A stretch of 53,639 nt of DNA from the IMG/VR virus record IMGVR_UViG_3300021225_000313, positions 1 to 53,639 of that record. One strand, written 5' to 3'. Shown here piece by piece: positions 26,967 to 34,661 of this stretch (its first letter is position 1; the number at the start of each line of letters is the position of its first letter). The notes under the pieces were generated by a model. It ran no database searches, had not been told where the DNA came from, and worked only from the letters and a program-made list of their open reading frames with translations. Origin of the DNA: a virus. Made by a program: the position numbers and the translations under genes.

Positions 26967-27290
26967 ATGGTAAGTAGAAAGAAATTTCAAAGAATTATAA
27001 AAGAATACAATCAAGCAACCGCATATGAAATTTGGGAAGGAATTAGAGATAACTTTATTTTTGGATTTTTAGGTGCAACAGTTGTTGTATTTATTTCAAC
27101 TAAAGTAGATGTTGCGGTTTTGATTGGTTATGTTCTATATTACTATCAATTAGGTAGAATTCAAAACAGACCAAGATATGTAACAAGCCTTGGTAAACTT
27201 ATTGTATTTCCAATACCATCTGCATTAGGTGCGTTTACAGGATATAAATTATCATATCTTATTCAATCATTTATACAAATGATGTTATAA
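26967..27290 (+). CDS. Small membrane protein (107 aa), possible holin
   Basis: MVSRKKFQRIIKEYNQATAYE is basic-amphipathic and faintly like the leader. Hydrophobic segments lie at about residues 28-45 (FIFGFLGATVVVFISTKV), 48-62 (VAVLIGYVLYYYQLG) and 78-100 (KLIVFPIPSALGAFTGYKLS). It neighbours the lysozyme in divergent orientation. A holin or virion membrane-channel role is possible, but no family is recognised. Confidence 0.5.
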   Translation: MVSRKKFQRIIKEYNQATAYEIWEGIRDNFIFGFLGATVVVFISTKVDVAVLIGYVLYYYQLGRIQNRPRYVTSLGKLIVFPIPSALGAFTGYKLSYLIQSFIQMML

Positions 27291-27301
27291 TTTAATCTAA
27301 A

Positions 27302-28693
27302 TTATTGTAATAAACTATTTAATTGATTAACTACATCACTATAATTAAATTTACCTTGCGGTTTTGTTGTATTTAAGGTATCAATTAATTTCGTTACAGT
27401 AATTTTATCCATTTTACCTAAAGAAGAATTTAATCCATTCTTTTTTTGGAAATCTTCTATCGCTTGTTTTGTTGATGGTCCATATTTTCCGTCATCATTT
27501 CCTCTTAGATTATATTTCAATAAAATTAGAGCACGTTGTACAGATTGTACTTTTGTATTTACATTATATACACCTGTATCACCTTCGTATGATGCAAATT
27601 CTTCAGTTTCTTTTACTGTGTTATCAGGATTTAAATCAGGAAATTGTGACATTTTATTTAGGTCAATAATACCATTATCGTCTAAAAAATCTGTTAATCT
27701 TTTTACAAATAATGGGACCGTCACCGAATAACCTCTTCTTGACCAAGGTGCACCAATAGCACTATTTGCAAAATCTTTTATTTTTATTGTATTTACAAAT
27801 GATTTACCATCGGCACCTTTATATAATAATTCTACGCTTTCGTCAGTATATTTTCTTATGGTTGCTTTATAAGTTTTACCAGATTTAGCCATAAAATTAT
27901 ATGTTTTGTTAGGGATAAAACCTAATTTTCTCAATAATAAACCTCCTTTATTAACTTTAAAACCATTTCTGACAAATGTAGATAACCTTGTTTTTGCAAT
28001 TTTATCTAATGTATTTTTCATTCCTACTTTTACAGATGTCGCCCCTAATTTTGCACTATCAGGTAATAATTTCGATAATAAATTTGTTATTTTAGTTTTA
28101 AACTTACTGAAATAACCCAAAATTTTACTTACACCAAACTTTTTTAATATGTTTTTAGCCAAATCAGATTTAAGTGCAGTTTCTATTAGTGTTAATGATT
28201 TACCTAATATAGTATCTAATGATTTATAAATTACTCCTAAAGCGGTTTTTACTGCGGGTGTTGCAACTTTTACTCCACCCTTCAAAAATCTCTTTAATGG
28301 AACTGCAACCGCTTGTAATGGTCCTGGTAACGCAACAAACGCAAAGGTTACGATTGCCATTAAATATAAACTGTCTCTTTCTTCTTCGGGTCTAAATTGT
28401 GCTTCAATTAAATAACTTATGGCATTTAAAGTGTCAACTATCGCCCCTGAACCAGGAAATACAAAATCTAATCCTGCAGACAACAAATCGGCTCCTGTGT
28501 GTAAAATATCACTAAGTGACCATTCTTCATTTAATGGGACCCTATCTCCTGTTCTTACAAAATAAGCATTGTTTTCAAAGACAATATACTTACCATCTTT
28601 TGTTATTTTACAACTTCTTAATTTTTCTAATGGTCTTTCGTTTTTACCTATTTCTTCTTGAACAATCTGAAGAATTCTTTTTGTATCTAACAT
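27302..28693 (-). CDS. Protein with hydrophobic helical core and C-terminal peptidoglycan-binding domain (463 aa)
   Basis: MLDTKRILQIVQEEIGKN resembles the leader in helix pattern (VQE at residues 11-13). Residues about 58-120 (LSDILHTGADLLSAGLDFVF, GSGAIVDTLNAISYLIEAQF, LYLMAIVTFAFVALPGP) are glycine/alanine-rich hydrophobic helices like pre-toxin or membrane-penetrating regions. Residues about 380-445 are a PG_binding_1 domain (VQSVQRALILLKYNLRGNDD, KYGPSTKQAIEDFQKKNG). A virion protein crossing the envelope is a plausible reading; no enzymatic motif is visible. Confidence 0.6.
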   Translation of the reverse strand: MLDTKRILQIVQEEIGKNERPLEKLRSCKITKDGKYIVFENNAYFVRTGDRVPLNEEWSLSDILHTGADLLSAGLDFVFPGSGAIVDTLNAISYLIEAQFRPEEERDSLYLMAIVTFAFVALPGPLQAVAVPLKRFLKGGVKVATPAVKTALGVIYKSLDTILGKSLTLIETALKSDLAKNILKKFGVSKILGYFSKFKTKITNLLSKLLPDSAKLGATSVKVGMKNTLDKIAKTRLSTFVRNGFKVNKGGLLLRKLGFIPNKTYNFMAKSGKTYKATIRKYTDESVELLYKGADGKSFVNTIKIKDFANSAIGAPWSRRGYSVTVPLFVKRLTDFLDDNGIIDLNKMSQFPDLNPDNTVKETEEFASYEGDTGVYNVNTKVQSVQRALILLKYNLRGNDDGKYGPSTKQAIEDFQKKNGLNSSLGKMDKITVTKLIDTLNTTKPQGKFNYSDVVNQLNSLLQ

Positions 28694-28707
28694 TTCTTTT
28701 TTTTTTA

Positions 28708-28715
28708 TATAAATA
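28708..28715 (-). promoter_or_regulatory. Candidate late promoter motif TATTTATA
   Basis: Coding-strand motif ending 14 nt before the start at 28693. Confidence 0.5.
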
Positions 28716-28720
28716 TTATT

Positions 28721-29374
28721 TTAATAGTAACTATCATATACATCTTGAGTCAACCCATAATCTACAATTACGATGACATCTTTGTCATTTCTACGAACCA
28801 TCCCATATGAAGATAATCTACATAAGTCACCATATGGGATATCGTATCCAATTAAATAATTGAACATATCGTGCATGAACTCATTTTCCCACATTTCATC
28901 ATAGAAAGGTGGTTTGTTTTTTTGTGCTCTTTCATTTCTTACAACGTGAATTTCATGTGCAAGTCTTATACCTTCGCAAAAATCATCAAAACTATAACCA
29001 ACGATTTGTTTGAATTGAGTTGGTTTCACTTTTCTTGCTAATTCCATTTCAACCCACAACCCTTTATTATCAAAATCAAATGTTCTCGCAACAATATCTC
29101 TGAGGTCACCATAATTACCGTATTCAATCTCTATTTCATTTTGAGCAATACCCTTTGGGTTTTTGGCTAATTTTAAAACCTTTTCGTCATCAATTTTATA
29201 AACCACTCTCCCTGAACCAGATGCTATTTTTTGTAAGTGTTGGTCACAATATAATACTCTTGACCTGAACGACTTTATGTTTTTAAATGTTTCAATATTC
29301 CATGACAATGGATAAACTTCATCCAAATCTTTTTTTATAAGATTATATTGTTGTTCAGATATGATGATTTTCAT
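28721..29374 (-). CDS. Tagged protein-kinase-like protein (217 aa)
   Basis: The frame extends to 29398, but the Met at 29374 (MKIIISEQQYNLIKKDL, then DE) matches the leader and is taken as start; LDE ends at residue 19. Kinase-like features: glycine-rich loop ASGSGRVVYKI (51-61), Lys in KVLKLAKN (K68), GYDIPYGDLCRLSSYGMV as a possible catalytic-loop equivalent, and VIVIVDYGLT with D205-Y-G replacing DFG. It is shorter than a full kinase and lacks a clear HRD, so it may be an atypical kinase or pseudokinase. Confidence 0.65.
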   Translation of the reverse strand: MKIIISEQQYNLIKKDLDEVYPLSWNIETFKNIKSFRSRVLYCDQHLQKIASGSGRVVYKIDDEKVLKLAKNPKGIAQNEIEIEYGNYGDLRDIVARTFDFDNKGLWVEMELARKVKPTQFKQIVGYSFDDFCEGIRLAHEIHVVRNERAQKNKPPFYDEMWENEFMHDMFNYLIGYDIPYGDLCRLSSYGMVRRNDKDVIVIVDYGLTQDVYDSYY

Positions 29375-29380
29375 GTTATA

Positions 29381-29388
29381 TATAAATA
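29381..29388 (-). promoter_or_regulatory. Candidate late promoter motif TATTTATA
   Basis: Coding-strand motif ending 6 nt before the kinase-like gene's Met at 29374, which supports that start over the one at 29398. Confidence 0.5.
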
Positions 29389-29404
29389 CATAACTCAAAT
29401 AAAA

Positions 29405-29430
29405 AACCCTCAGAAATTAATCTGAGGGTT
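29405..29430 (-). terminator. Intrinsic terminator
   Basis: AACCCTCAGA and TCTGAGGGTT arms are followed on the minus strand by a T-run; it ends the 29450-29848 transcript ahead of the kinase-like gene. Confidence 0.75.
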
Positions 29431-29449
29431 CAATTTATATTTAAAAAAA

Positions 29450-29848
29450 TTATAAACTTTTTGATATATTTGGTCGGATATCTGGATAATATCGTTGTTC
29501 ATAATCTGATTTCAATTTTTCTCTTACTTTTCTATATGGTTCATCACCAAATAATTCATCTTCCACATATTTTTCGTGAGCATCAACATCATCAATTCTA
29601 TTACCAAAATTATCATACCATTCACCTGGTTCAAATTCAATCGCAACTCTACCATTTGCACCTTTACCAATATAATCAACCATTTTCATTTTATCTTCTT
29701 GACTCATTGGTTGAGAAGTATCTACCTTAACTTTCATCAACCAAGGAATACCAAACACTTCATTCACCGTTTTTTTATTCTCTTTTACTATTTTTTCAAC
29801 AACATTTTTTAGTTGTGATTCTGTTAATTTTACTATCTTTTTTGACAT
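29450..29848 (-). CDS. Tagged acidic protein (132 aa)
   Basis: MSKKIVKLTESQLKNVVEKI followed by VKE is the second leader variant (K-I-x-K-L-T-E-S-x-L-x-x-x-V). The remainder (FGIPWLMKVKVDTSQPMSQE, later GEWYDNFGNRIDDVDAHEKY) is acidic and unassigned. It has its own upstream TATTTATA motif and a terminator, so it appears to be a single-gene unit. Confidence 0.65.
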   Translation of the reverse strand: MSKKIVKLTESQLKNVVEKIVKENKKTVNEVFGIPWLMKVKVDTSQPMSQEDKMKMVDYIGKGANGRVAIEFEPGEWYDNFGNRIDDVDAHEKYVEDELFGDEPYRKVREKLKSDYEQRYYPDIRPNISKSL

Positions 29849-29862
29849 GATTTAGTTTAATA

Positions 29863-29870
29863 TATAAATA
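29863..29870 (-). promoter_or_regulatory. Candidate late promoter motif TATTTATA
   Basis: Coding-strand motif ending 14 nt before the start at 29848. Confidence 0.5.
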
Positions 29871-29887
29871 CCTTTATAGAATAAAAA

Positions 29888-29910
29888 ATCCCCATCTAAA
29901 TGACGGGGTT
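29888..29910 (-). terminator. Intrinsic terminator
   Basis: An ACCCCGTCA...GGGGA hairpin followed by a T-run on the minus strand, just after the small gene ending at 29916. Confidence 0.65.
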
Positions 29911-29915
29911 ATTTT

Positions 29916-30086
29916 TTAGGAATGTCCAAGAACATAATCATCTTCTTCAAGATATGACTCGACAGATGGTAGTCCACTGTATTCACAGATTTTAGGTGGA
30001 GTATCTTTCAAATCTTCGATTGTTTCGAAATAGACCCCATTACTTTCCATGTCAGATAATGGACGATAAGACATTCCTTGGTACAT
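29916..30086 (-). CDS. Small acidic protein under a host-type promoter (56 aa)
   Basis: Begins MYQGMSYRPLSDMESNGVYF and ends in an acidic tail SYLEEDDYVLGHS. It is supported by a complete transcription unit: a TATCTTTG box 19 nt upstream of the start and a hairpin terminator directly after the stop. This is the layout of the 37-50 kb array, yet the gene lies inside the tagged-protein region. No family recognised and no leader peptide. Confidence 0.7.
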   Translation of the reverse strand: MYQGMSYRPLSDMESNGVYFETIEDLKDTPPKICEYSGLPSVESYLEEDDYVLGHS

Positions 30087-30105
30087 TTGTTTAATTGTTT
30101 ATTTA

Positions 30106-30137
30106 CAAAGATAAACAAAAATATGATACGAAGACAA
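30106..30137 (-). promoter_or_regulatory. Host-type Bacteroidota promoter
   Basis: Minus-strand TATCTTTG (30106-30113) with TTG at 30135-30137, standard spacing. It drives the 56-aa gene and is an isolated copy far from the main array. Confidence 0.65.
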
Positions 30138-30145
30138 TATTTATA
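30138..30145 (+). promoter_or_regulatory. Candidate late promoter motif TATTTATA
   Basis: Sense motif ending 18 nt before the start at 30164; it abuts the opposing host-type promoter. Confidence 0.5.
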
Positions 30146-30163
30146 TAAATAAATTCCTAATTA

Positions 30164-31117
30164 ATGAGAATAATAAAATTAAATCAATCTGATTTAAAAA
30201 AAATTATAGAAAAAGTCATAGAAGAACAAACAGGACCTGGAATCACCTCATATTCACAACAATTAAGTAGACCAAAACCAACAAAAATTGATGAAAAATA
30301 TCCATGTGTACCTAAGGATGTAAGAATATTTGTTGATTATGTTATGACAAATAAAGAAATGTTATCAAAATTTTTAAAAATTGACGTACCAAATTTAATT
30401 TTTTTAACAAAATCAAGTATCGGTATTATAGGTAGAGAAACTAAATTTGGGAAAGTTCAAGAATTAGGTGACCGAGTTACTCAAATATTAAGGTCATCAG
30501 GTGCAGGTTCTTTTTTGGATTGGGTTTATAAAAAAGTAGGTAAAAGTCAAAGTTTGGGTATTGGTCAATTCAAACCTGAAACATGGAAAAAATATGGTTT
30601 GGATAAAACCATAGGTGATTTTGATAAATCTTTCAATCAAGTAAGTCAAGGTCTCGGTGTACTTTATACATTAACAGACAGATATAAAAGAGCATTATCT
30701 AACGGATTAAAACCACAACCATCAATAAACCCAATATTATCAAAATATGGGTTAGTAAAAAATATAAATGGTACAGGTAACAACGCATTAGATATGTCTA
30801 TATTGTCTCACAATTTTCCTGAGAAATCAGTTTTATACCCTTATTGTACAACTAATCATCCATTATACGCAGCACCATGCTACAAAACTAAACATTTACC
30901 ATATGATACCAAACAATCATTTGATAATCAATCAAATAAAGTATTATTGCAAAAAGTAAATGACCCAAGACTTAAACAATTTCCTGGAGAACTTACTGTA
31001 TCACAGAATTCAAAAATCGATAACTATTTTCCGAATTTAAAGGGTCCGAATCACACTGCAATTGGATATGTGGAAGAGGTAAGTAAATATATAAGAAGTC
31101 TCGGATGTATTAAATAA
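30164..31117 (+). CDS. Tagged lytic-transglycosylase-like protein (317 aa)
   Basis: MRIIKLNQSDLKKIIEKVIE is the second leader variant, ending IEE at residue 21. The lysozyme-like fold is suggested by SSIGIIGRETKFGKVQE (candidate catalytic E92) and QSLGIGQFKPETWKKYGL (residues about 129-146), the S-x-G-x-x-Q-x-x-P pattern of SLT-type enzymes. QVSQGLGVLYTLTDRYKRAL fits the following helix. Family members cleave peptidoglycan glycan strands. A second wall-cutting virion enzyme alongside the GH24 lysozyme is likely. Confidence 0.7.
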   Translation: MRIIKLNQSDLKKIIEKVIEEQTGPGITSYSQQLSRPKPTKIDEKYPCVPKDVRIFVDYVMTNKEMLSKFLKIDVPNLIFLTKSSIGIIGRETKFGKVQELGDRVTQILRSSGAGSFLDWVYKKVGKSQSLGIGQFKPETWKKYGLDKTIGDFDKSFNQVSQGLGVLYTLTDRYKRALSNGLKPQPSINPILSKYGLVKNINGTGNNALDMSILSHNFPEKSVLYPYCTTNHPLYAAPCYKTKHLPYDTKQSFDNQSNKVLLQKVNDPRLKQFPGELTVSQNSKIDNYFPNLKGPNHTAIGYVEEVSKYIRSLGCIK

Positions 31118-31850
31118 TTTTACCAACAATAAAAACTGAAGGTGTGGGGATATTAAATAATTTTCGTGATATGTCACTGTGAATTTGATATTTGTAGTTA
31201 ATGTTTTTATAATTAACACCCACTTCAATAGATGCACCGCCATCAAACATAAGTGCATTAACCATACCAAGACTTTTAGAGATTTGATAAAATTCTGATA
31301 TGGAACATCCTGTTGTTCCGATAGTATGTACCACAATGATATCACCATTTTTATTTTCACCAATAACCAATCTTGGTAATCTATATCTCGCCCATTTCTT
31401 TTTAAACATTCTTGAATACGGTACACCATTTTTAATTAATGGTGTATGTGTTTGTGATGAATGTAAAACTTTGTTTGGTCTATTATTAAAATAAAAAGAG
31501 GGTGACCCACCATTAGATGTGAAAAATCCCCCATATTGTGATTTGTTCCTAATTGTTTTTCCGTTTATTTTAACCTCACCTATGGGTATGTCATTGGTTG
31601 TGAAATAATTTGCATTCATATAAAAATTATAATTACGATGGTTTTTATTTGCAACACCATATGATAAGGCACCTTTTGACATTTTTATGACATTGACCTC
31701 CCCTGAAAAACTGAATTTTTCAGATAAATCAATTTTATAAATTTTCACTTTGTCTGTTTTTTGTGACCCACTAAAGACCCCATTGGTCACATAACCGAAT
31801 AACGGAACACAGAAAACCACCACAATTAAAACCAAAAATAACTTTTTCAT
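31110..31850 (-). CDS. Exported phosphodiester-glycosidase-like protein, NAGPA family (246 aa)
   Basis: MKKLFLVLIVVVFCVPLFGY is a Sec signal peptide (basic start, hydrophobic core). The start at 31850 rather than 31871 is supported by a host-type -7 box 20 nt upstream. The mature part matches PF09992: FYMNANYFTTNDIPIGEV, QYGGFFTSNG, LVIGENKNGDIIVVHTIGTT and NALMFDGGASIEVGVNY, the D-G-G-x-S core. NAGPA enzymes remove sugars linked through phosphodiesters. An exported phage enzyme could act on phosphoglycans of the host envelope. It has no leader peptide. The 3' ends of this gene and the transglycosylase gene overlap by 8 nt. Confidence 0.75.
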   Translation of the reverse strand: MKKLFLVLIVVVFCVPLFGYVTNGVFSGSQKTDKVKIYKIDLSEKFSFSGEVNVIKMSKGALSYGVANKNHRNYNFYMNANYFTTNDIPIGEVKINGKTIRNKSQYGGFFTSNGGSPSFYFNNRPNKVLHSSQTHTPLIKNGVPYSRMFKKKWARYRLPRLVIGENKNGDIIVVHTIGTTGCSISEFYQISKSLGMVNALMFDGGASIEVGVNYKNINYKYQIHSDISRKLFNIPTPSVFIVGKII

Positions 31851-31870
31851 ATAATGATGTTTATGATTCA

Positions 31871-31904
31871 CAAATATACGGATATTTATAATGATATAAC
31901 CAAA
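31871..31904 (-). promoter_or_regulatory. Host-type promoter for the exported glycosidase
   Basis: Minus-strand TATATTTG (31871-31878) with TTTGG at 31900-31904, spacing 21; 20 nt from -7 box to the Met at 31850. Confidence 0.5.
31883..31890 (+). promoter_or_regulatory. Candidate late promoter motif TATTTATA
   Basis: Sense motif ending 19 nt before the start at 31910, interleaved with the opposing host-type promoter. Confidence 0.5.
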
Positions 31905-31909
31905 AAAAC

Positions 31910-32878
31910 ATGAAAAAAATTATAAAATTAAAAGAAAGTGACCTAAAAAAATTGGTTGAAAACATAATAACCGAACAAAACACCACAGATAACATCAAAT
32001 TGATTCAAAGGAAGTTAATATCTCTCGGATATGATGTTGGTCCAAGAAAAGATGACGGGGTGTATGGACCAAAGACAAAACAAGCGGTAATAAAATATCA
32101 AACGGATAATAAAATATCCCCGACAGGATTTGTTGGTGACATAACCGCAAAATCTTTGGGTGTGAATTCATTATCCAAAAAAACAAGGACGACCACAAAA
32201 ACAAAAGGTTATAGTGGATTAAGTTCGGATATTGACACCAATTTCGTTGGTAAATTTGATTTAAACAAACTAAGTACATCTGACTCCATACCAGTATGTG
32301 ATGCAGGTCAAGAACAGTGTGCTCAATTTGTGAGTGAATTTTCAAAAAAGATTGGTGTTGGAGAAGTTGGTGACGCATGGACAGCACATGATAATGATAA
32401 ATTAGGTCAGCGTATATGGAGTGTATACACATCTTTGACACCACAACAAGTTGATAAAATATTTAATATATTCAAAAATTTATCAGGTACATTTGGACCA
32501 AAATATAATGGTTCTCAAACAGAAAACATCAAAAGATTACAGGAAGAACTGATTAAACCCATACCAGCATCAGTTTTAAAAGTAAATGATGTGGTTGGAA
32601 TATATTATCCAAAATCAAAATACCATGAAAAGGCGTTTTATCAATCTGCTACTTTTGGTAAAGGATATTTTGTTAGAAAGGGTATTTTTGATTGGGAAAA
32701 AGGAAGTACAATACAAAGTGGAAAAGGATTTGGTTTTAATACACATGTAGGGATTGTTGGGGCTATTAAAGATGGTGTTCCGTTAATATTCCATAATATT
32801 CACGGACAGGTATATTCTGACCCTTACAATAAATTAAGGGATGACGCAAAAATAACGTGGGTTAAGAGATTATCTTAA
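31910..32878 (+). CDS. Tagged peptidoglycan-binding / CHAP-like amidase-peptidase (322 aa)
   Basis: MKKIIKLKESDLKKLVENII followed by TEQ is the second leader variant (ITE ends at residue 22). Residues 27-85 are PG_binding_1 (IKLIQRKLISLGYDVG, GVYGPKTKQAVIKYQ). The C-terminal part has a papain-fold pattern: GQEQCAQFVSEF with candidate nucleophile C137, and NTHVGIVGAIKDGVPLIFHN with the partner His. CHAP/NlpC-P60 enzymes cut peptide bonds of peptidoglycan. It complements the glycan-cutting neighbours. A symmetrical terminator follows. Confidence 0.7.
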   Translation: MKKIIKLKESDLKKLVENIITEQNTTDNIKLIQRKLISLGYDVGPRKDDGVYGPKTKQAVIKYQTDNKISPTGFVGDITAKSLGVNSLSKKTRTTTKTKGYSGLSSDIDTNFVGKFDLNKLSTSDSIPVCDAGQEQCAQFVSEFSKKIGVGEVGDAWTAHDNDKLGQRIWSVYTSLTPQQVDKIFNIFKNLSGTFGPKYNGSQTENIKRLQEELIKPIPASVLKVNDVVGIYYPKSKYHEKAFYQSATFGKGYFVRKGIFDWEKGSTIQSGKGFGFNTHVGIVGAIKDGVPLIFHNIHGQVYSDPYNKLRDDAKITWVKRLS

Positions 32879-32882
32879 ACAA

Positions 32883-32908
32883 AAAACCCCCGAATTATCG
32901 GGGGTTTT
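32883..32908. terminator. Bidirectional intrinsic terminator
   Basis: CCCCCG/CGGGGG stem with an A-run before and a T-run after, between the convergent genes ending at 32878 and 32917. Confidence 0.85.
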
Positions 32909-32916
32909 TTATCTCA

Positions 32917-33186
32917 TCATAACATCGACTGTAACATCATTTTCAGTTGATTATCCATCATACTTTTCAACTCATCATATTCCTCATCAATAATATTCCC
33001 AACTCTTTTTTCTCTTTGCAAATCATCATAAAAATTAACAATAAGAGATTCAATTTTTCTAATCGTTTCTTTTGCGTCTTGCTTCAAGAAATTTACTTGC
33101 ATGTCTTCTTCCTTAATAACCTTTTTCTTGTGCATTTCAAGAATCTGACTTTTTTCAGATTCCGTTAAAATTAAACCATTTTTCAT
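32917..33186 (-). CDS. Tagged small helical protein (89 aa)
   Basis: MKNGLILTESEKSQILEMHK is a third-type leader, with IKE near residue 25. The rest (ETIRKIESLIVNFYDDLQRE, ELKSMMDNQLKMMLQSML) is probably a helical bundle or coiled coil. Small tagged helical proteins could be internal-head proteins comparable in role to T4 IPI-IPIII; function unknown. Confidence 0.65.
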   Translation of the reverse strand: MKNGLILTESEKSQILEMHKKKVIKEEDMQVNFLKQDAKETIRKIESLIVNFYDDLQREKRVGNIIDEEYDELKSMMDNQLKMMLQSML

Positions 33187-33198
33187 ATTTTCTTTTTA

Positions 33199-33206
33199 TA
33201 TAAATA
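33199..33206 (-). promoter_or_regulatory. Candidate late promoter motif TATTTATA
   Basis: Coding-strand motif ending 12 nt before the start at 33186. Confidence 0.5.
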
Positions 33207-33217
33207 TAAACAAAATT

Positions 33218-33700
33218 TTATTTCCGTGGTCGATTTGTGGGATGAATCATTATTGTATGTCCAATAATCTTCTTATCAACAACAAACCCATATTTCAATA
33301 ATATCTTCTCCATTACAGGATTTGTGACATCAACAACATACCTTAACTCATCATCATAATTCTGAAGGTTAAACTCAGAAAACGCTTCCCTCACCAACCT
33401 TTCACCAATACCCATACCTTGATATGATTTGTCAATCGCAATGTCAAATGAAAACTCATCACCCGATATTTCGGTCCATAACCCACCAAGAACATTGTCG
33501 TTCTCATCCAACACAACACTCTTCAATTCCTTACCACGCAATATATTAACCCCATTCTCCTTTGCAATTCTTAACGCAACATCTGATATGTTATAAATGT
33601 CAATATCGTCTTCCATATCATTTTCAAAGTCTATGGAAACCACCCTAAATGATTCAAATAATAAATGACCTAATTGTGATTCACTAATCAATATTTTCAT
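33218..33700 (-). CDS. Tagged GNAT N-acetyltransferase (160 aa)
   Basis: MKILISESQLGHLLFES is a clear leader, LFE ending at E16. The GNAT core is recognisable: LDENDNVLGGLWTE, FDIAIDKSYQGMGIGERLVR with the acetyl-CoA loop Q-G-M-G-I-G, and NPVMEKILLKYGFVVDKK as the usual C-terminal segment. Among the acetyltransferase-like genes in the window this is the best supported. Substrate unknown. Confidence 0.8.
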   Translation of the reverse strand: MKILISESQLGHLLFESFRVVSIDFENDMEDDIDIYNISDVALRIAKENGVNILRGKELKSVVLDENDNVLGGLWTEISGDEFSFDIAIDKSYQGMGIGERLVREAFSEFNLQNYDDELRYVVDVTNPVMEKILLKYGFVVDKKIIGHTIMIHPTNRPRK

Positions 33701-33722
33701 GTTAATAAATATGTTTCAGCAA

Positions 33723-33968
33723 TCATAAATCTTTCTTAATGTCATCAAATGAATCCGCATTTGAAAAATCACTATGCAAATATTCTATCACCTCTCTCAT
33801 CGCCCTACCCTGTTCCTCAGGACCATCCTCAGCACGAATCGTTAAACATAACGCCCCCATCAATAATGCTCTTATCGTCTTTAATCCCATGTCCTCATCG
33901 CTCTTCATGATTTCAAATTGGACTCTACCATCTTTTTTGTGCGCATTTACCTGAACCCTTAATGACAT
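33723..33968 (-). CDS. Unknown small protein (81 aa)
   Basis: Begins MSLRVQVNAHKKDGRVQFEI; contains LKTIRALLMGALCLTIRAED, a moderately hydrophobic helix, and an acidic tail. It lacks the leader peptide and a TATTTATA motif, unlike its neighbours. Codon use is more GC-rich than adjacent genes. No family recognised. Confidence 0.55.
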   Translation of the reverse strand: MSLRVQVNAHKKDGRVQFEIMKSDEDMGLKTIRALLMGALCLTIRAEDGPEEQGRAMREVIEYLHSDFSNADSFDDIKKDL

Positions 33969-34004
33969 GATTATATATTTTTATGCAATATAAAGAAAAT
34001 TTCA

Positions 34005-34649
34005 TTAATAGGTATATTTTGTCAAAACCAAATAATTTTTCCCAAGAGCATTTAATGCAATTTCAACTTCTTTCAAACATTCATTAATACCACCACCACA
34101 AAGAATAATATTATTATAATTTTTTAATTCGTCCATCAAATCTGGAATTGTTATGCAATCATCCGCCAATTCCAATAATTGACGAACATCTTCGTGACCA
34201 TGCGTTTCCATATATTCATTCCAAAATTCTTCATCTAACTCTCTGGAATCGTTAATGTTTTTATCAATCATTAATCTAACCAAATCACTTATTTTATTTT
34301 CATCAATGCTTTCATCCATACAATATCTGAAGAACGCATAACCTTTATCATAAAATTTTGCAACATCTATCACACTTTCATCCAATCCATTTTCAAACCA
34401 CCAATTAATATATTCAGATTCGTTTACCATACCCAATGTATCATAACCATTATACAGAAATGTTAAACGTGACACCTTATCATAATTTTCATTCAAAAAG
34501 TCAATAAACTTGGAAAGAAATGGGATATATTTTGAATACTCAGGCTGAATATCAACAACAACCAAATGTTTACCTGCAACAGGATTAACATCACTCATTT
34601 CATGAATTCTATTTATCTGTTCATGCAGTAATATATTTTTTTTAATCAT
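34005..34649 (-). CDS. Tagged isochorismatase-like protein (214 aa)
   Basis: MIKKNILLHEQINRIHEMSD is a third-type leader, IHE ending at residue 17. HLVVVDIQPEY places an Asp at the position of the cysteine-hydrolase triad, and NNIILCGGGINECLKEVEIA has the late strand-Cys-helix of the isochorismatase/nicotinamidase fold (Cys in NEC). The central Lys of the triad is not obvious, so activity is uncertain. If it is a nicotinamidase-like enzyme it would fit beside NAD-consuming ARTs, but this is speculative. Confidence 0.45.
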   Translation of the reverse strand: MIKKNILLHEQINRIHEMSDVNPVAGKHLVVVDIQPEYSKYIPFLSKFIDFLNENYDKVSRLTFLYNGYDTLGMVNESEYINWWFENGLDESVIDVAKFYDKGYAFFRYCMDESIDENKISDLVRLMIDKNINDSRELDEEFWNEYMETHGHEDVRQLLELADDCITIPDLMDELKNYNNIILCGGGINECLKEVEIALNALGKNYLVLTKYTY

Positions 34650-34661
34650 AAATTTATTTTA

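Noticed and set aside
24526-33206. T4-type late promoter TATAAATA in its usual orientation
   Set aside because: TATAAATA does occur, but mostly on the strand opposite to the nearest tagged gene; the consistent sense orientation is TATTTATA, so a direct T4 equivalence is not claimed.
33723-33968. Leader peptide on the 81-aa protein
   Set aside because: MSLRVQVNAHKK does not follow any of the three leader patterns and has no (I/L/V)-x-E in place.
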